Shown piece by piece: positions 16,822-26,269 of a stretch of DNA of 52,977 nt (within the stretch, counting starts at the first letter, position 1; every line of letters begins with the position of its first letter). The notes below the pieces were generated by a model. It had not been told where the DNA came from and made no database searches. It saw only the letters and a program-made list of their open reading frames with translations. A program made the translations under genes and the position numbers. This DNA is from Halomonas organivorans (GTDB lineage: Bacteria > Pseudomonadota > Gammaproteobacteria > Pseudomonadales > Halomonadaceae), in contig NZ_JACHXM010000026.1 of NCBI RefSeq assembly GCF_014192055.1, positions 1 to 52,977 on the forward strand. The letters run 5' to 3'.

Positions 16822-19599
16822 TCAGGGCGGCGGCAGCCGGGTCAAGCTCTCGAGGGTGCGGTCGAGTTCGCCGACCTCGCGCTCCCAGAGGGCCTTGGGG
16901 ATCGGCCCAGTGGCCAGCAGCTCAGCGAGCACGCCGCGCAGCTCCTCGGCCCGGGAAGGGTCACGTCCCAGACCGTCGTTGAGCCGCTCTACCTGAATCG
17001 CCAGTCGCAGCGGGTCGTCCTGCCGATGCGACGGGTTTCCCGCCAGTACCGATAAATGCACGCGAAGCCTCGCCAGGCGCTCCGCCACCTCTGCTTCCGC
17101 GGGGGGATCACGGCGTGCGGCATTGCGTTCATCATGGGCGCGTCGCAGGTCGGCCGGCAGGGCAGGTGCGTCCGGTGCCGCGATCTCGCGCGACGAACCG
17201 CCGCTCAGCCGAGCCTCGTCGGCCTCGAGGTGGGCCTCCAGCAATGGCCGTACCCGCCGCCAACGCTCTACCTCTTCCATCAGGGCCAGCCGGGCCAGCC
17301 GCTCGCGACGAGCGCGAACGATGCCCGACCAGCGCCGGCGCATGCCTTCGCTGCGGCGCCCCGAGGGGAGCGGGGCCAGCGCGGCGGCCTCCTGGATGGC
17401 GTTCTCGAGTTCGCTCTCGTCGGTGCTGTTGGCGGGCTGCCAGGCGTCCATGCGATCGATCAGGGCCTGCATGGCGTCCAGGCGGGCGCGGCTGCGTTGG
17501 GCCTGGTCGTCGCGTGCGGCGTCCCGATGCGCGAAGATCTCGTCGCAAAGATGACGGAACTCGCGCCATAGCGCTTGTTCTTCGCCCTTGGGGGCGCGAC
17601 CAAGCTCGCGCCAGCGGCGCTGCAGGGTCTTGGCCTGTTCCGCTTGCCGGTTCGCCGGTAGTGTCTGGTCGCGTAGCGTGCGGGCGGCCTCGATCAGTTC
17701 GCGCTTGGCGTCGGCAATCTCGATGGCGCGCTGCTCGATAAGCGCCTGCAGGTCATGACGAATACGGCCAAAGCGCCTGCCGATGGCCTCGGCGTCGTCC
17801 CGCGGCACCGGTGACAACCGCCGCCACTGCTGGCGGGCGCGGTCGCGGATTTCGCGCAGCGCGTCCGGGTCGGCCTCGGCGGCAGGCTGCGCGAGCAGCG
17901 TCTCGAGCTGTTCGCAGAGGGTCTCTCGGGCTGCCAGGTTGTCCTGGCGTTGCCGCTGCTGTCGGGCGTGCCAGTCGCTCAGCCGCTCATGGATGCGATC
18001 CGAGGCGGCGCGGAAGGCGACGGCCTGTTCACGGTTGGCGGCGGCATCCCCCAGGGCGCGCCACTCCTTGACCAGCCGGCGGTGACGGCGATCGAGTTCG
18101 GCGTCGCCGAGGCCATGATCCTCCACCAGGGACTGGATGGCCTCGCAGAGATGGGCACGCTTGGGGCCGGCGACGAAACCGCGCCAGTCCCGCAGCTCGG
18201 CCAGCCGGGCGCCGAGTCGTTTGAGTCGGGCATGTCGCTCGCCCAGGCGAGCCTCCGACAGCGCCTCGGCTTGCTGGCGGAGTCGCTGATGGAGTCGGCT
18301 TGCGCCCTTGAAGGCGCCTTGGTCGAGCAGTTCCTCGAGGCGATCGAGGTCGTCGCCGAAGCGGGCGAGCCGTGCCTCCAGGTCGCCTTCGTCCTCCTGG
18401 GCCGCGAGTCGGTATCGAGCCCGCTGCAGCAGCGGCGAGGGCGGCAGGTTCGGTGGCCAGCCGCATGCCTCGATCAGGCCGGCCAGGCGCTCTTCGTCAC
18501 CCTCCTGGAGGGCCTGCTCAATGGCGCCTGCCCGCTCGTCGAGGCGCACCCGGGCCTGGACGATCTGGTCATAGCCTGCCAGCGCCTGATCGTAGCGATG
18601 GCGCAGGGCCTCATCGGCGAGATGCTGCTCGGACAGGGCCTGCCAGCGGCTGGCCAGCAGTTGCTTCTGAGCGCGCAGGCTGGCGATGTCCTGGTCCGCT
18701 AGACGCTCGCCGTGGCGCAGCCCCTCGAGGCTTTCTTCCAGCGTCTCTATCAGCGACTCCCGCGCCTGGTCGGCATCCTCGCGGCGACGTTCGGCGGCAT
18801 GCTGAGCCTGTTCGTGGGCCTCGTGGTCGCTGATCGTCTTTCGGCAGCGCAGGCAGGCATCAACATAGCGGTGTTCCTGATCGGCATTCGGCAAGTCGCC
18901 GAGAGACGACCACTCACGCATCAGGTGCCGGAAGCGTCCCGCGTAGAGCGGTTCCCAGGCGCTCCGAGCATGGGTCTCGAGCCGCTCCAGCAGTGCCTCG
19001 CGGCGCGACCGGGCTTCGGCCAGGGAGGCCGCATCGGCGCGTAGCCGGTTGAGGCGCTCCCGAGCCTGGCGGACTACCCGGCGGTCGCGCTTGGCTTCCT
19101 GGACCAGGCGCTGCAGGCCTGCCTCGCTCTCTACCCGGGCGGCGGCAGCCTGGCGCACGGCGGCGATGCCGTTGTCGCAGGCCTGGCGGATCAGCGCGTT
19201 CTCTTCGCTGAGGTGGGCGAGGGCGGCCAGGCGCAACTGCTGGTTGTCGCCCTGCAGGGCGATGCGCTCGAGCAGGTCAACGTCGTCCAGCGTCTCCATC
19301 AGGTCGATGCGGCGGGATAGCTCAAGCGTGCCATCTCGGCCGCACAGCAGGGCCAGCAGCCGCTCACGCAGCTCGACCGATGCGGCGCCCTCGCGGCGCA
19401 TTGCCAGCAGTCGCTGCGGATCGTCGAGCATGCCCAGGGCGCGCCGACGCACCTCGGAATCGGCATCGATGGCGAGGTGCTCCAGTCGCTTGCGCTGTTC
19501 CGGATGGGCCGGGTCGAGGCGAGCCACGGCATGGCGGCGAACCTCGGGATCCGGGTGTTGCCATCGGGGGGCGAACAGGCGACGAAGGAGTCCTGGCAT
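16822..19599 (-). CDS. Large DUF349-repeat protein with N-terminal HEAT-like region
   Basis: A 925-residue soluble protein, highly charged and almost entirely helical. The first ~170 residues look like HEAT repeats (DPEVRRHAVARLD, DSEVRRRALGMLD); the rest is a long series of DUF349-type helical pairs with the recurrent W-R-x-L-G and R-F-G/R-A-x-x-D patterns and extensive coiled-coil potential. No catalytic motif is visible. Similar giant proteins occur in Pseudomonas and Halomonas; a scaffold role is a guess. The start at 19599 is preferred because AGGAA lies just before it, while ATG 19614 has no such site. The gene converges with phaB and diverges from minC. Confidence 0.82.
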   Translation of the reverse strand: MPGLLRRLFAPRWQHPDPEVRRHAVARLDPAHPEQRKRLEHLAIDADSEVRRRALGMLDDPQRLLAMRREGAASVELRERLLALLCGRDGTLELSRRIDLMETLDDVDLLERIALQGDNQQLRLAALAHLSEENALIRQACDNGIAAVRQAAAARVESEAGLQRLVQEAKRDRRVVRQARERLNRLRADAASLAEARSRREALLERLETHARSAWEPLYAGRFRHLMREWSSLGDLPNADQEHRYVDACLRCRKTISDHEAHEQAQHAAERRREDADQARESLIETLEESLEGLRHGERLADQDIASLRAQKQLLASRWQALSEQHLADEALRHRYDQALAGYDQIVQARVRLDERAGAIEQALQEGDEERLAGLIEACGWPPNLPPSPLLQRARYRLAAQEDEGDLEARLARFGDDLDRLEELLDQGAFKGASRLHQRLRQQAEALSEARLGERHARLKRLGARLAELRDWRGFVAGPKRAHLCEAIQSLVEDHGLGDAELDRRHRRLVKEWRALGDAAANREQAVAFRAASDRIHERLSDWHARQQRQRQDNLAARETLCEQLETLLAQPAAEADPDALREIRDRARQQWRRLSPVPRDDAEAIGRRFGRIRHDLQALIEQRAIEIADAKRELIEAARTLRDQTLPANRQAEQAKTLQRRWRELGRAPKGEEQALWREFRHLCDEIFAHRDAARDDQAQRSRARLDAMQALIDRMDAWQPANSTDESELENAIQEAAALAPLPSGRRSEGMRRRWSGIVRARRERLARLALMEEVERWRRVRPLLEAHLEADEARLSGGSSREIAAPDAPALPADLRRAHDERNAARRDPPAEAEVAERLARLRVHLSVLAGNPSHRQDDPLRLAIQVERLNDGLGRDPSRAEELRGVLAELLATGPIPKALWEREVGELDRTLESLTRLPPP

Positions 19600-19754
19600 G
19601 GGGGTTCCTGACATGGACCGGTGAACCTGGCGTGACAGGCCGGTGCGCGGTAGTGTGAGTCGCGTCGCAAGGACGCGTGATCCTTGACTTATCTAAGCAT
19701 GTGGCGTGCCGGCAGAAAAGGGGATTCCCGGCCGGGTGTAGCCGTTCCGAGACA

Positions 19755-19784
19755 CTGACAAGGCGCCCCGCCGTGACATATGAT
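19755..19784 (+). promoter_or_regulatory. Candidate promoter of minCDE
   Basis: CTGACA (19755-19760) and TATGAT (19779-19784) are 18 bases apart, 74 bases before the minC start. Each box has one or two mismatches to consensus. Nothing else was recognised in the 259 bases between the DUF349 gene and minC. Confidence 0.45.
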
Positions 19785-19858
19785 CGGTTGCGGGATCGTG
19801 GGCACTCGCTTAGCTTGGGATCAGGCCCTCGAACCATCACCCGACGTGGAGTTCGGCA

Positions 19859-20608
19859 ATGAGTCTCAAAGTGGACAGGGATGGGATGGCATTCACCTTC
19901 AAGGGCGGCATGCTGCCGATGACGGTCATGGAGCTGACCAGCGCTGACCCCGAGCGCATTCGCGAGCAGCTCGCCGGCAAGCTCAGCCAGTCTCCCGCCT
20001 TCTTTCAGCATACGCCTGTGGTGCTCAGCGTCGAGCGCCTCGACGAGCCGCACCTGGCCCTCGAGCGGATCTGCGCAGTGTGCCGGTCGCACAAGCTGTT
20101 GCCCGTGGCCGTTCGGGGCGGAACGGATCCCGTCAAGCAGTCCTCCTGGGCCCTGGGGCTTGGCTGGTTTCCGCCCCAGGAAGCGGCACGGCCCCGAACC
20201 CTGGAGAGCGTGTCCGTCCCCGAGGACGAGGCTCCGCCGGAGCCGGCGGCGGTCGAGGAGGACCAGCCCCTGCCGGGAACGGGCGGGCGAATCTTTCGCG
20301 GCACGGTGCGTTCCGGTCAGCAGATCACCGCACCGGACGGCGACCTGGTGGTCGTGGGCGCGGTCAATGCCGGTGCCGAGGTGCTGGCGGGCGGCAGCAT
20401 TCACGTCTACGGGGCCTTGCGCGGTCGTGCGCTGGCCGGCATTCATGGCAATGCCCGCGCCGGTATCTTCTGCCGCGAGCTGCGCGCCGAACTGCTGTCG
20501 GTGGCCGGCAATTACAAGCGGCTGGAGGACATCGATCCACGGCTGCTGGGAACTCCCGTTCAGGTGCGCCTGGACGACGACCAGTTGGGGATCACCTCGC
20601 TGGCTTGA
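19859..20608 (+). CDS. minC: Septum site-determining protein MinC
   Basis: A 249-residue cell-division inhibitor. The N-terminal domain (about 1-100, FKGGMLPMTVMEL start) blocks FtsZ polymers; a Pro/Glu-rich linker (115-145) leads to the C-terminal beta-helix domain (about 150-249, with repeated Gly-Ala turns such as VVVGAVNAGAEVLAGG and IHVYGALRGRALAG) that dimerises and binds MinD. First gene of minCDE, 74 bases before minD. The frame is full length for the family. Confidence 0.95.
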   Translation: MSLKVDRDGMAFTFKGGMLPMTVMELTSADPERIREQLAGKLSQSPAFFQHTPVVLSVERLDEPHLALERICAVCRSHKLLPVAVRGGTDPVKQSSWALGLGWFPPQEAARPRTLESVSVPEDEAPPEPAAVEEDQPLPGTGGRIFRGTVRSGQQITAPDGDLVVVGAVNAGAEVLAGGSIHVYGALRGRALAGIHGNARAGIFCRELRAELLSVAGNYKRLEDIDPRLLGTPVQVRLDDDQLGITSLA

Positions 20609-20682
20609 GGCTCGGGCGACAATGGGGTGACAAGCCTCGGGCGGGTCGCCTTTTCCATTACACGACAGACAGGATGTGACAC

Positions 20683-21501
20683 TTGGCCAAGATCATCGTT
20701 GTGACCTCCGGCAAGGGTGGGGTCGGCAAGACAACCAGTGCGGCCGCCATCGCCACGGGCCTGGCGCTGCGTGGTCAGAAGACCGCGGTCATCGACTTCG
20801 ACGTGGGCTTGCGCAACCTCGACCTGATCATGGGCTGCGAGCGGCGTGTGGTCTATGACCTGGTCAACGTCATCCAGGGCGAGGCGGGGCTCAACCAGGC
20901 GTTGATCCGCGACAAGCGCGTCGACAACCTGCATATCCTGCCGGCCTCCCAGACCCGCGACAAGGACGCCCTGACGCTGGAAGGCGTCGAGACCGTGCTC
21001 AATACCCTGAACAAGGACTTCGACTACATCGTCTGCGACTCTCCGGCGGGCATCGAACGTGGCGCCCAGCTGGCCATGTACTTCGCCGACGAGGCCATCG
21101 TGGTCACCAACCCCGAAGTCTCCTCGGTGCGCGACTCAGACCGCATCCTCGGCCTGCTGGCGTCCAAGACCCGGCGCGCCGAGCGCGGCGAGGATCCCGT
21201 CAGGGAGCACCTGTTGATCACTCGCTACAACCCCAACCGGGTCGACAGCGGCGACATGCTCAATCTCGAGGACATCCAGGAGATCCTGGCCATCAAGCTG
21301 GTCGGCCTGATCCCCGAGTCCGAGGCGGTGCTGCGGGCCTCCAACCAGGGCATTCCGGTCACCCACGACGAGGCCAGCGATGCCGGTCAGGCCTATGCCG
21401 ACACCGTGGCTCGCCTGATGGATGAGGAGGTGCCGCTGCGCTTCCACGAGTACCAGAAGAAGAGCCTGTTGAGCCGCATGTTCGGAGGAGGTCGTCGGTG
21501 A
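20683..21501 (+). CDS. minD: Septum site-determining ATPase MinD
   Basis: A 272-residue deviant Walker-A ATPase: SGKGGVGKT at 9-17, with the signature Lys11, and IDFDVGLRNLDL (switch). The final residues (FHEYQKKSLLSRMFGGGRR) form the amphipathic membrane-targeting helix. ATP-bound MinD sits on the inner membrane, recruits MinC, and is released by MinE, producing pole-to-pole oscillation that places the division septum at mid-cell. The start codon is TTG at 20683, with AGGA about 9 bases upstream; TTG may keep its level in balance with MinC. Confidence 0.96.
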   Translation: MAKIIVVTSGKGGVGKTTSAAAIATGLALRGQKTAVIDFDVGLRNLDLIMGCERRVVYDLVNVIQGEAGLNQALIRDKRVDNLHILPASQTRDKDALTLEGVETVLNTLNKDFDYIVCDSPAGIERGAQLAMYFADEAIVVTNPEVSSVRDSDRILGLLASKTRRAERGEDPVREHLLITRYNPNRVDSGDMLNLEDIQEILAIKLVGLIPESEAVLRASNQGIPVTHDEASDAGQAYADTVARLMDEEVPLRFHEYQKKSLLSRMFGGGRR

Positions 21502-21749
21502 AGCTACTCGATTTCCTGAAGCGCGAGCGCAAGAAGTCTGCCTCCGTCGCCAAGGAGCGGTTGCAGATCATCGTGGCGCACCAGCGCAGTCAGCGCGGCC
21601 AGCCGGACTACATGCCGATGCTCGAGAAAGAGCTGCTGGAAGTGATCCGGCGCTACGTGCAGGTCGATGACGAGGCCGTCAATATCACCCTCGACAGCGA
21701 GGACAACTGCTCGGTGCTGGAGCTCAACGTCACCCTGCCCAAGAGCTGA
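21498..21749 (+). CDS. minE: Cell division topological specificity factor MinE
   Basis: An 83-residue protein. Residues 2-12 (KLLDFLKRERK) form the membrane-binding helix, the next ~20 (AKERLQIIVAHQR) the MinD-contact segment, and the remainder the beta-sheet dimer domain with the YVQVDDEAV strand. MinE stimulates the ATPase of MinD and confines the MinCD inhibitor to the poles. The start is GTG at 21498 and overlaps the minD stop by 4 bases (GTGA), so translation is coupled. GGAGGTCGTCG precedes it. Confidence 0.96.
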   Translation: MKLLDFLKRERKKSASVAKERLQIIVAHQRSQRGQPDYMPMLEKELLEVIRRYVQVDDEAVNITLDSEDNCSVLELNVTLPKS

Positions 21750-21823
21750 CGGCGGCTGAGCCGCCGTGCGCCCTGTGCTAGGCTTGGGGCCCGTTTTCCA
21801 ATGCCTGCTCGGAGAGCTCGCTC

Positions 21824-23314
21824 ATGGCGCAGTCGAAAGCCGCCCCCCTGACCTTCCTCTGGCACGACTACGAGACCTTCGGTGCCGATCCTCGCCGGGA
21901 TCGGCCCTCCCAGTTCGCGGCCATTCGCACCGATGCCGAGTTCAACGAGATCGGCGAGCCCATCGAGCTGTTCTGCAAGCCAGCCGACGATTATCTGCCG
22001 CATCCCCAGGCGTGCCTGATCACCGGCATCACGCCGCAGCAGGCACGGCGCCGCGGCCTGCCCGAGGCGGAGTTCGCCGGTCGCGTGATGGACGCCATGA
22101 GCGAGCCGGGCACCTGTGCGCTGGGCTACAACAGCCTGCGCTTCGACGACGAGGTCGGTCGTCATCTCTTCTACCGTAACCTGCTCGACCCCTATGCCCG
22201 GGAATGGCAGAACGGCAACTCGCGATGGGACCTGATCGATGTGGTGAGGGCCTTTCACGCCCTGCGTCCCGAGGGCATCGAGTGGCCGACCCGCGAGGAT
22301 GGTTCGCCGAGCTTTCGTCTCGAGGACCTGACGGCGGCCAACGGCATCGAACACGCCGGTGCCCACGATGCGCTGGCCGACGTGCGCGCCACCATTGCCC
22401 TGGCCCGGCTGCTGCGACGCTGCAATGCCAATCTGTTCGACTACCTGCTGGCCCAGCGTGGCAAGCGACAGGTGGCTCGCCAGCTGGACGTGCCGGGTCG
22501 CAAGCCGATGCTGCACATCTCGCGGCGCTACCCGGCCAGCCGCGGTTGCAGCGCGCTGGTGATGCCGCTGGCCGAGCATCCCACCAACCCCAACGGGGTG
22601 ATCGTCTATGACCTGGCCGTCGACCCCGAGCCGCTGCTGACGCTGTCCCCGGAGCAGATCCGCGAGCGGGTCTTCGTCAGTAACGACGACCTGGCCGAGG
22701 GCGAGTCGCGCATTCCGCTCAAGGTCATTCACATCAACAAGTGCCCGGTGGTGCTGCCGCCCAATGCCCTCAAGGACGTCGCCGGGCCACGCCAGGGCGA
22801 GTATGGCGACATCGTCGAGCGCCTGGCGCTGGACATGCCCACCTGTCGTCGCCACTGGAAGGTGCTGGCCGACCATCCGGAGGTGGTCGCCCGGGTCGCC
22901 GAGGTGTTTGCCGCGCCGCCGCCGGAACCGCCCCATGACCCGGACCTGATGCTCTATTCCGGTGGCTTCTTCTCGCCTTCGGATCGCCAGCAGATGGAGC
23001 GGGTGCGGGCCACCGATCCCTGGGACCTGGTGGGCGCGGGTTTCGCCTTCCAGGATCCTCGTCTCGAGGAAATGCTGTTTCGCTATCGAGCGCGCAGCTA
23101 CCCGGACACCCTCACCGGCGAGGAGCAGGCCCGCTGGGAGGCCTTCCGCTGGGAGCGCATGAACGACGCTGCCGTCGCCGGTTTTGCGCTGAAGGACTTC
23201 GCCCGGGAGATCGAGCGCCTGAACCAGGGGGCGCTCGGCGACCGCGACCGCCAGGTGCTGGAGGAGCTGGTGATGCACGTGGAGTCGATCATGCCGGCCC
23301 AGGCCTTCGGCTGA
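21824..23314 (+). CDS. sbcB: Exodeoxyribonuclease I
   Basis: A 496-residue DnaQ-superfamily 3'-5' exonuclease. The DEDDh residues are visible: Asp and Glu in HDYETFG near residue 15, Asp in YNSLRFDDEVGRHLF near 110, and the HDALADVRAT segment near 181. The C-terminal half (SH3-like and helical domains, starting with ISRRYPASRGCSALV) completes the usual C-shaped clamp for single-stranded DNA. It degrades single-stranded DNA from the 3' end in recombination and mismatch repair and contacts SSB. It stands alone after minE, and a strong terminator follows. Confidence 0.95.
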   Translation: MAQSKAAPLTFLWHDYETFGADPRRDRPSQFAAIRTDAEFNEIGEPIELFCKPADDYLPHPQACLITGITPQQARRRGLPEAEFAGRVMDAMSEPGTCALGYNSLRFDDEVGRHLFYRNLLDPYAREWQNGNSRWDLIDVVRAFHALRPEGIEWPTREDGSPSFRLEDLTAANGIEHAGAHDALADVRATIALARLLRRCNANLFDYLLAQRGKRQVARQLDVPGRKPMLHISRRYPASRGCSALVMPLAEHPTNPNGVIVYDLAVDPEPLLTLSPEQIRERVFVSNDDLAEGESRIPLKVIHINKCPVVLPPNALKDVAGPRQGEYGDIVERLALDMPTCRRHWKVLADHPEVVARVAEVFAAPPPEPPHDPDLMLYSGGFFSPSDRQQMERVRATDPWDLVGAGFAFQDPRLEEMLFRYRARSYPDTLTGEEQARWEAFRWERMNDAAVAGFALKDFAREIERLNQGALGDRDRQVLEELVMHVESIMPAQAFG

Positions 23315-23371
23315 CCGACAGGCGATGTTCGGTCGGCCCTTGTCGCTACTGGCAGGGCAAGCCGACCAAGG

Positions 23372-23415
23372 CCCAACGACGAGGCCCGGCCATTCGGCCG
23401 GGCCTCGTCGTTGGG
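23372..23415. terminator. Long perfect hairpin between convergent sbcB and the M16 protease gene
   Basis: A 20-bp uninterrupted stem (23372-23391 with 23396-23415) with a 4-base loop, followed by a G-run on the plus strand. It separates two stop codons that face each other and probably ends both transcripts. The absence of a T-run is unusual for such a strong stem. Confidence 0.75.
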
Positions 23416-23435
23416 GGGGGGGAAGGAGAGGAAGG

Positions 23436-26267
23436 CTAGTCGCCGCCGCCGGGCAGCGGTGGCAGGTCGGCCTTGAGGGCCATGACGTCGCTGGCGGCGT
23501 CGCCCGGGTCGTGGGTGATGTGGACCACGGCATCGTCGACCAGGCCTGGCCACAGATCGCGCAGCGCCTCGGGTGTCACCGTCAGGGCGCGTTCGGCCAG
23601 GCGCTGGCGGCGATCGAAGTTGCCGTCGTCCAGGGCCAGGGTCTGCCAAAGCCGGTTGGTGCGTGCCGTCAGGCTGGGATCGCGAACCAGCAGGTCGTCG
23701 TGGACCGCCTGGCGGTAGGGGGCCAGGGCGTCGTCATCCAGTTCCCCGAGCCGCTCGCCGAAGGCGGTCAGGAAGGCGTCGATGCGTGCCTGGATGGTGG
23801 CGCTGTCGGTGCTGGGCGATTGCACCAGCAGGCCGATGCCCGGCGCATCGAGAAGCGGCTGGTAACCGGCGTTGACCACATAGCCGAGCTGCTGCTCGGT
23901 GCGCAGCTGCTGATAGAAGGGCGTCTCGAGCAGTCGGCCGAGTACCGCCAGTCGCGCTTGGTTGGCCAGCGAGCGATCGGCGCCCTGCAGATAGCGCATC
24001 ACCAGGAACTCGTCGCGGGTGGTGTCAGGGGTCAGGGCCGGCAGTTCGGCATCGGCCCGCAGCGGCGTCAATTCGGGGATCGCCGTGCTGGCCAGCTGGG
24101 GCGACAGTGCCCTGGCTACCTCGCGGGCCTGCTGGGTGGCCGCCTCCGCGGTCTGGTTGCCTACTGCCATGGCCTCCAGGTGCAGGTCGGCGAGGAAGGC
24201 ATTGCGGAATTCGCTCAGCGCCTCGGCATCCAGCGACTCGCTGGCGGCGAGCAGTGCCTCGGGCGACCACTGCGGGCGGATCAAGGTCTCGGCCAGGGTG
24301 CGGCCGGCCTGACGATAGAGCGCGTCCTCGGGCGCGTTGCGCCATTCCTGGCGCAGCTGCTGGCGGACTCGTGCCACGTCGGCCGTCTCGATGGGGCCCT
24401 CGCGCAGTTGGTCGAGCACTCGCTCGATCAGAGCCTGCTGGCCGTCTCGCCAGCCGGAAAACGACAGGGTGATGCCGCGGGCATGGGCGTAGGCTTCGAA
24501 GCCGTGTCCGGCCAGGCGAGCCGGGTAGAGGGTTTCGTTGAGGCTGTCCTGCAGCCAGCCGGCGAGCAGCCGCGACAGGGCGGCGTCGCGGGCATTCTGG
24601 CTGGCGCCGGGATGCTGCAGGCTGAAGCGCCACTCGACCCGGGGCGTGTCGAAGCTGTCGTCGCGCTGCTGCCAGAAGTCGAACTCGGGGCTGTCGATGC
24701 GCTGTATCGGCGCCTCGTCCCGGCCCTCCAGAAGGCTCAGGTCCTTGGCGATGTAGGGGTTGGGCTCGGGTAGCGACAGGCCGGCCAGGGGCGCGGCGTC
24801 GCCGACATCGGGCGAGACCGGCGACCAGGACACGTCAAACCAGGGCGTCTCATGGCTGCCCTCGACGTCGGGGCCGCTGTAGAGGCGCAGCAGGGTTTCC
24901 GGTTGCAGGGCCGATAGCCATTCGTCGATGCGCCCGGCATCGAAGCCGTCCATGCGATAGGGGGCATAGTTGACGTCCTCGAGCGGGTAGCGAGCCAGGC
25001 TGGTGGCGAGTCGCATGGCCGTGCCCAGCGCGCTGCCGTGCTCCTGGAAGCGGAACTGCTGCTCGGCGAGCCGGGCCTGCTCGTCGTAGCGCCAGGCCTC
25101 CATGCCACGCTCGCGGATCTCCTGGATGGCGGCGAACAGGCTGGCCTGGATGCGGTCGAGATGCTTCGCCCCTTCCGGTGTCAGGCTGATATCGACGTTG
25201 AACAACGCGTCGTTGCCGTCGCCCTGGGCAGCGCCGGCGGAGAGGCCGTCTGCCCAGCCGGCTTCACGCAGGGCGTGCAGCAGGCTGCCTTCTCCCTCGT
25301 GGCCGAGCAGGTTGGCCAGGTAGCTGGTGGGTTTCAGGCGATAAGCCGTGTCGGGGTCGGGGATCGGGAAATAGAAGGTCAGACGGCGGTCGTCGCGCAG
25401 CGAGCGCAGCTCGGCGGCGGCGGGCAGCTCGTCCGGGGTCACCAGCGGCGCCGAGATCTCCGGGCGTGTCAGGCCGCGGTCGGGTACCGCGGCGAAGTCG
25501 TTGCGTACCAGGGCCTCGAGCTCATCGAGGGGCTGGGGCGCCACCACCGCCAGATGCATCACATTGGCACCGTAGTGGTGCTCGTAGAACTCGATCACGC
25601 GCTGGCGCAGCGGCGTCTCGCCCGCCGGCCGATCGGCCAGGGTGGCGTTGCTGCCCACCGAGAAGCGGGTGGTGGGATGCGCCGGATTCAGCAGCTGGTC
25701 GAGGACGGCGATATGGCGACGGCCGGCGTCGCGCTTGCGCGCCATGTATTCGGAGTGCACCACCTGGCGTTCGCTGGCCAGCCGGTCGGCGTTGAACAGC
25801 GGGTCGACGAAGAAGTGACTGAAGCGATCGAGCGTGCCGTCCAGGGCGTCGGGATCCACCGAGAAGAAGTAGTTGGTGTCCTGGGCGGCGGTATAGGCGT
25901 TGTGCTGTCCGCCGTGCTGCGACAGGTAGCTTTGGTAAGCGTCGGCCTGGGGGTAGGCCTCTGTGCCCAGGAACAGCATGTGTTCCAGGTAGTGGGCCAG
26001 GCCGGCCAGGTCGTCCGGGTCCTGGGCGCTGCCCACGTCCACGTTCAACGAGGCGGCGGCCTTGTCTGCTTCGGCGTCACTGACCAGCAGCACGGTGAGG
26101 CCGTTGTCCAGCGTCAGGGCCCGGTATTCGCGCTGGTCCGAGGGGCTGACCAGCGGCGTGCTCGTCGGCTCAGTGTCGGCCGCCGCCGAGGTGGCGCCGA
26201 GCGTCGGCAACAGGGCCATGGCCAGCGCGAGAGGCAGCGCCAGGTGGGGGCGGGGGTGTCGGGTCAT
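23436..26267 (-). CDS. M16-family zinc metalloprotease (pitrilysin/insulinase type)
   Basis: A 943-residue periplasmic protease. Residues 1-30 form a signal peptide. The inverted zinc motif HYLEH (near residues 92-96) has the two zinc His and catalytic Glu, with a third ligand Glu in the VVHSEYMARK segment downstream. The length (E. coli protease III is 962) fits a full four-domain pitrilysin that encloses peptides in a chamber. It cleaves short peptides rather than folded proteins. The start at 26267 is chosen because AAGGAG stands 5 bases before it; ATG 26270 and GTG 26273 are alternatives. It follows directly on the SRAP-like gene stop, so the two are coupled. Confidence 0.9.
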   Translation of the reverse strand: MTRHPRPHLALPLALAMALLPTLGATSAAADTEPTSTPLVSPSDQREYRALTLDNGLTVLLVSDAEADKAAASLNVDVGSAQDPDDLAGLAHYLEHMLFLGTEAYPQADAYQSYLSQHGGQHNAYTAAQDTNYFFSVDPDALDGTLDRFSHFFVDPLFNADRLASERQVVHSEYMARKRDAGRRHIAVLDQLLNPAHPTTRFSVGSNATLADRPAGETPLRQRVIEFYEHHYGANVMHLAVVAPQPLDELEALVRNDFAAVPDRGLTRPEISAPLVTPDELPAAAELRSLRDDRRLTFYFPIPDPDTAYRLKPTSYLANLLGHEGEGSLLHALREAGWADGLSAGAAQGDGNDALFNVDISLTPEGAKHLDRIQASLFAAIQEIRERGMEAWRYDEQARLAEQQFRFQEHGSALGTAMRLATSLARYPLEDVNYAPYRMDGFDAGRIDEWLSALQPETLLRLYSGPDVEGSHETPWFDVSWSPVSPDVGDAAPLAGLSLPEPNPYIAKDLSLLEGRDEAPIQRIDSPEFDFWQQRDDSFDTPRVEWRFSLQHPGASQNARDAALSRLLAGWLQDSLNETLYPARLAGHGFEAYAHARGITLSFSGWRDGQQALIERVLDQLREGPIETADVARVRQQLRQEWRNAPEDALYRQAGRTLAETLIRPQWSPEALLAASESLDAEALSEFRNAFLADLHLEAMAVGNQTAEAATQQAREVARALSPQLASTAIPELTPLRADAELPALTPDTTRDEFLVMRYLQGADRSLANQARLAVLGRLLETPFYQQLRTEQQLGYVVNAGYQPLLDAPGIGLLVQSPSTDSATIQARIDAFLTAFGERLGELDDDALAPYRQAVHDDLLVRDPSLTARTNRLWQTLALDDGNFDRRQRLAERALTVTPEALRDLWPGLVDDAVVHITHDPGDAASDVMALKADLPPLPGGGD

Positions 26268-26269
26268 CA

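Noticed and set aside
21653..23533. A 626-codon minus-strand frame opposite sbcB
   Set aside because: It is the shadow of minE and sbcB, which are both complete and conserved.
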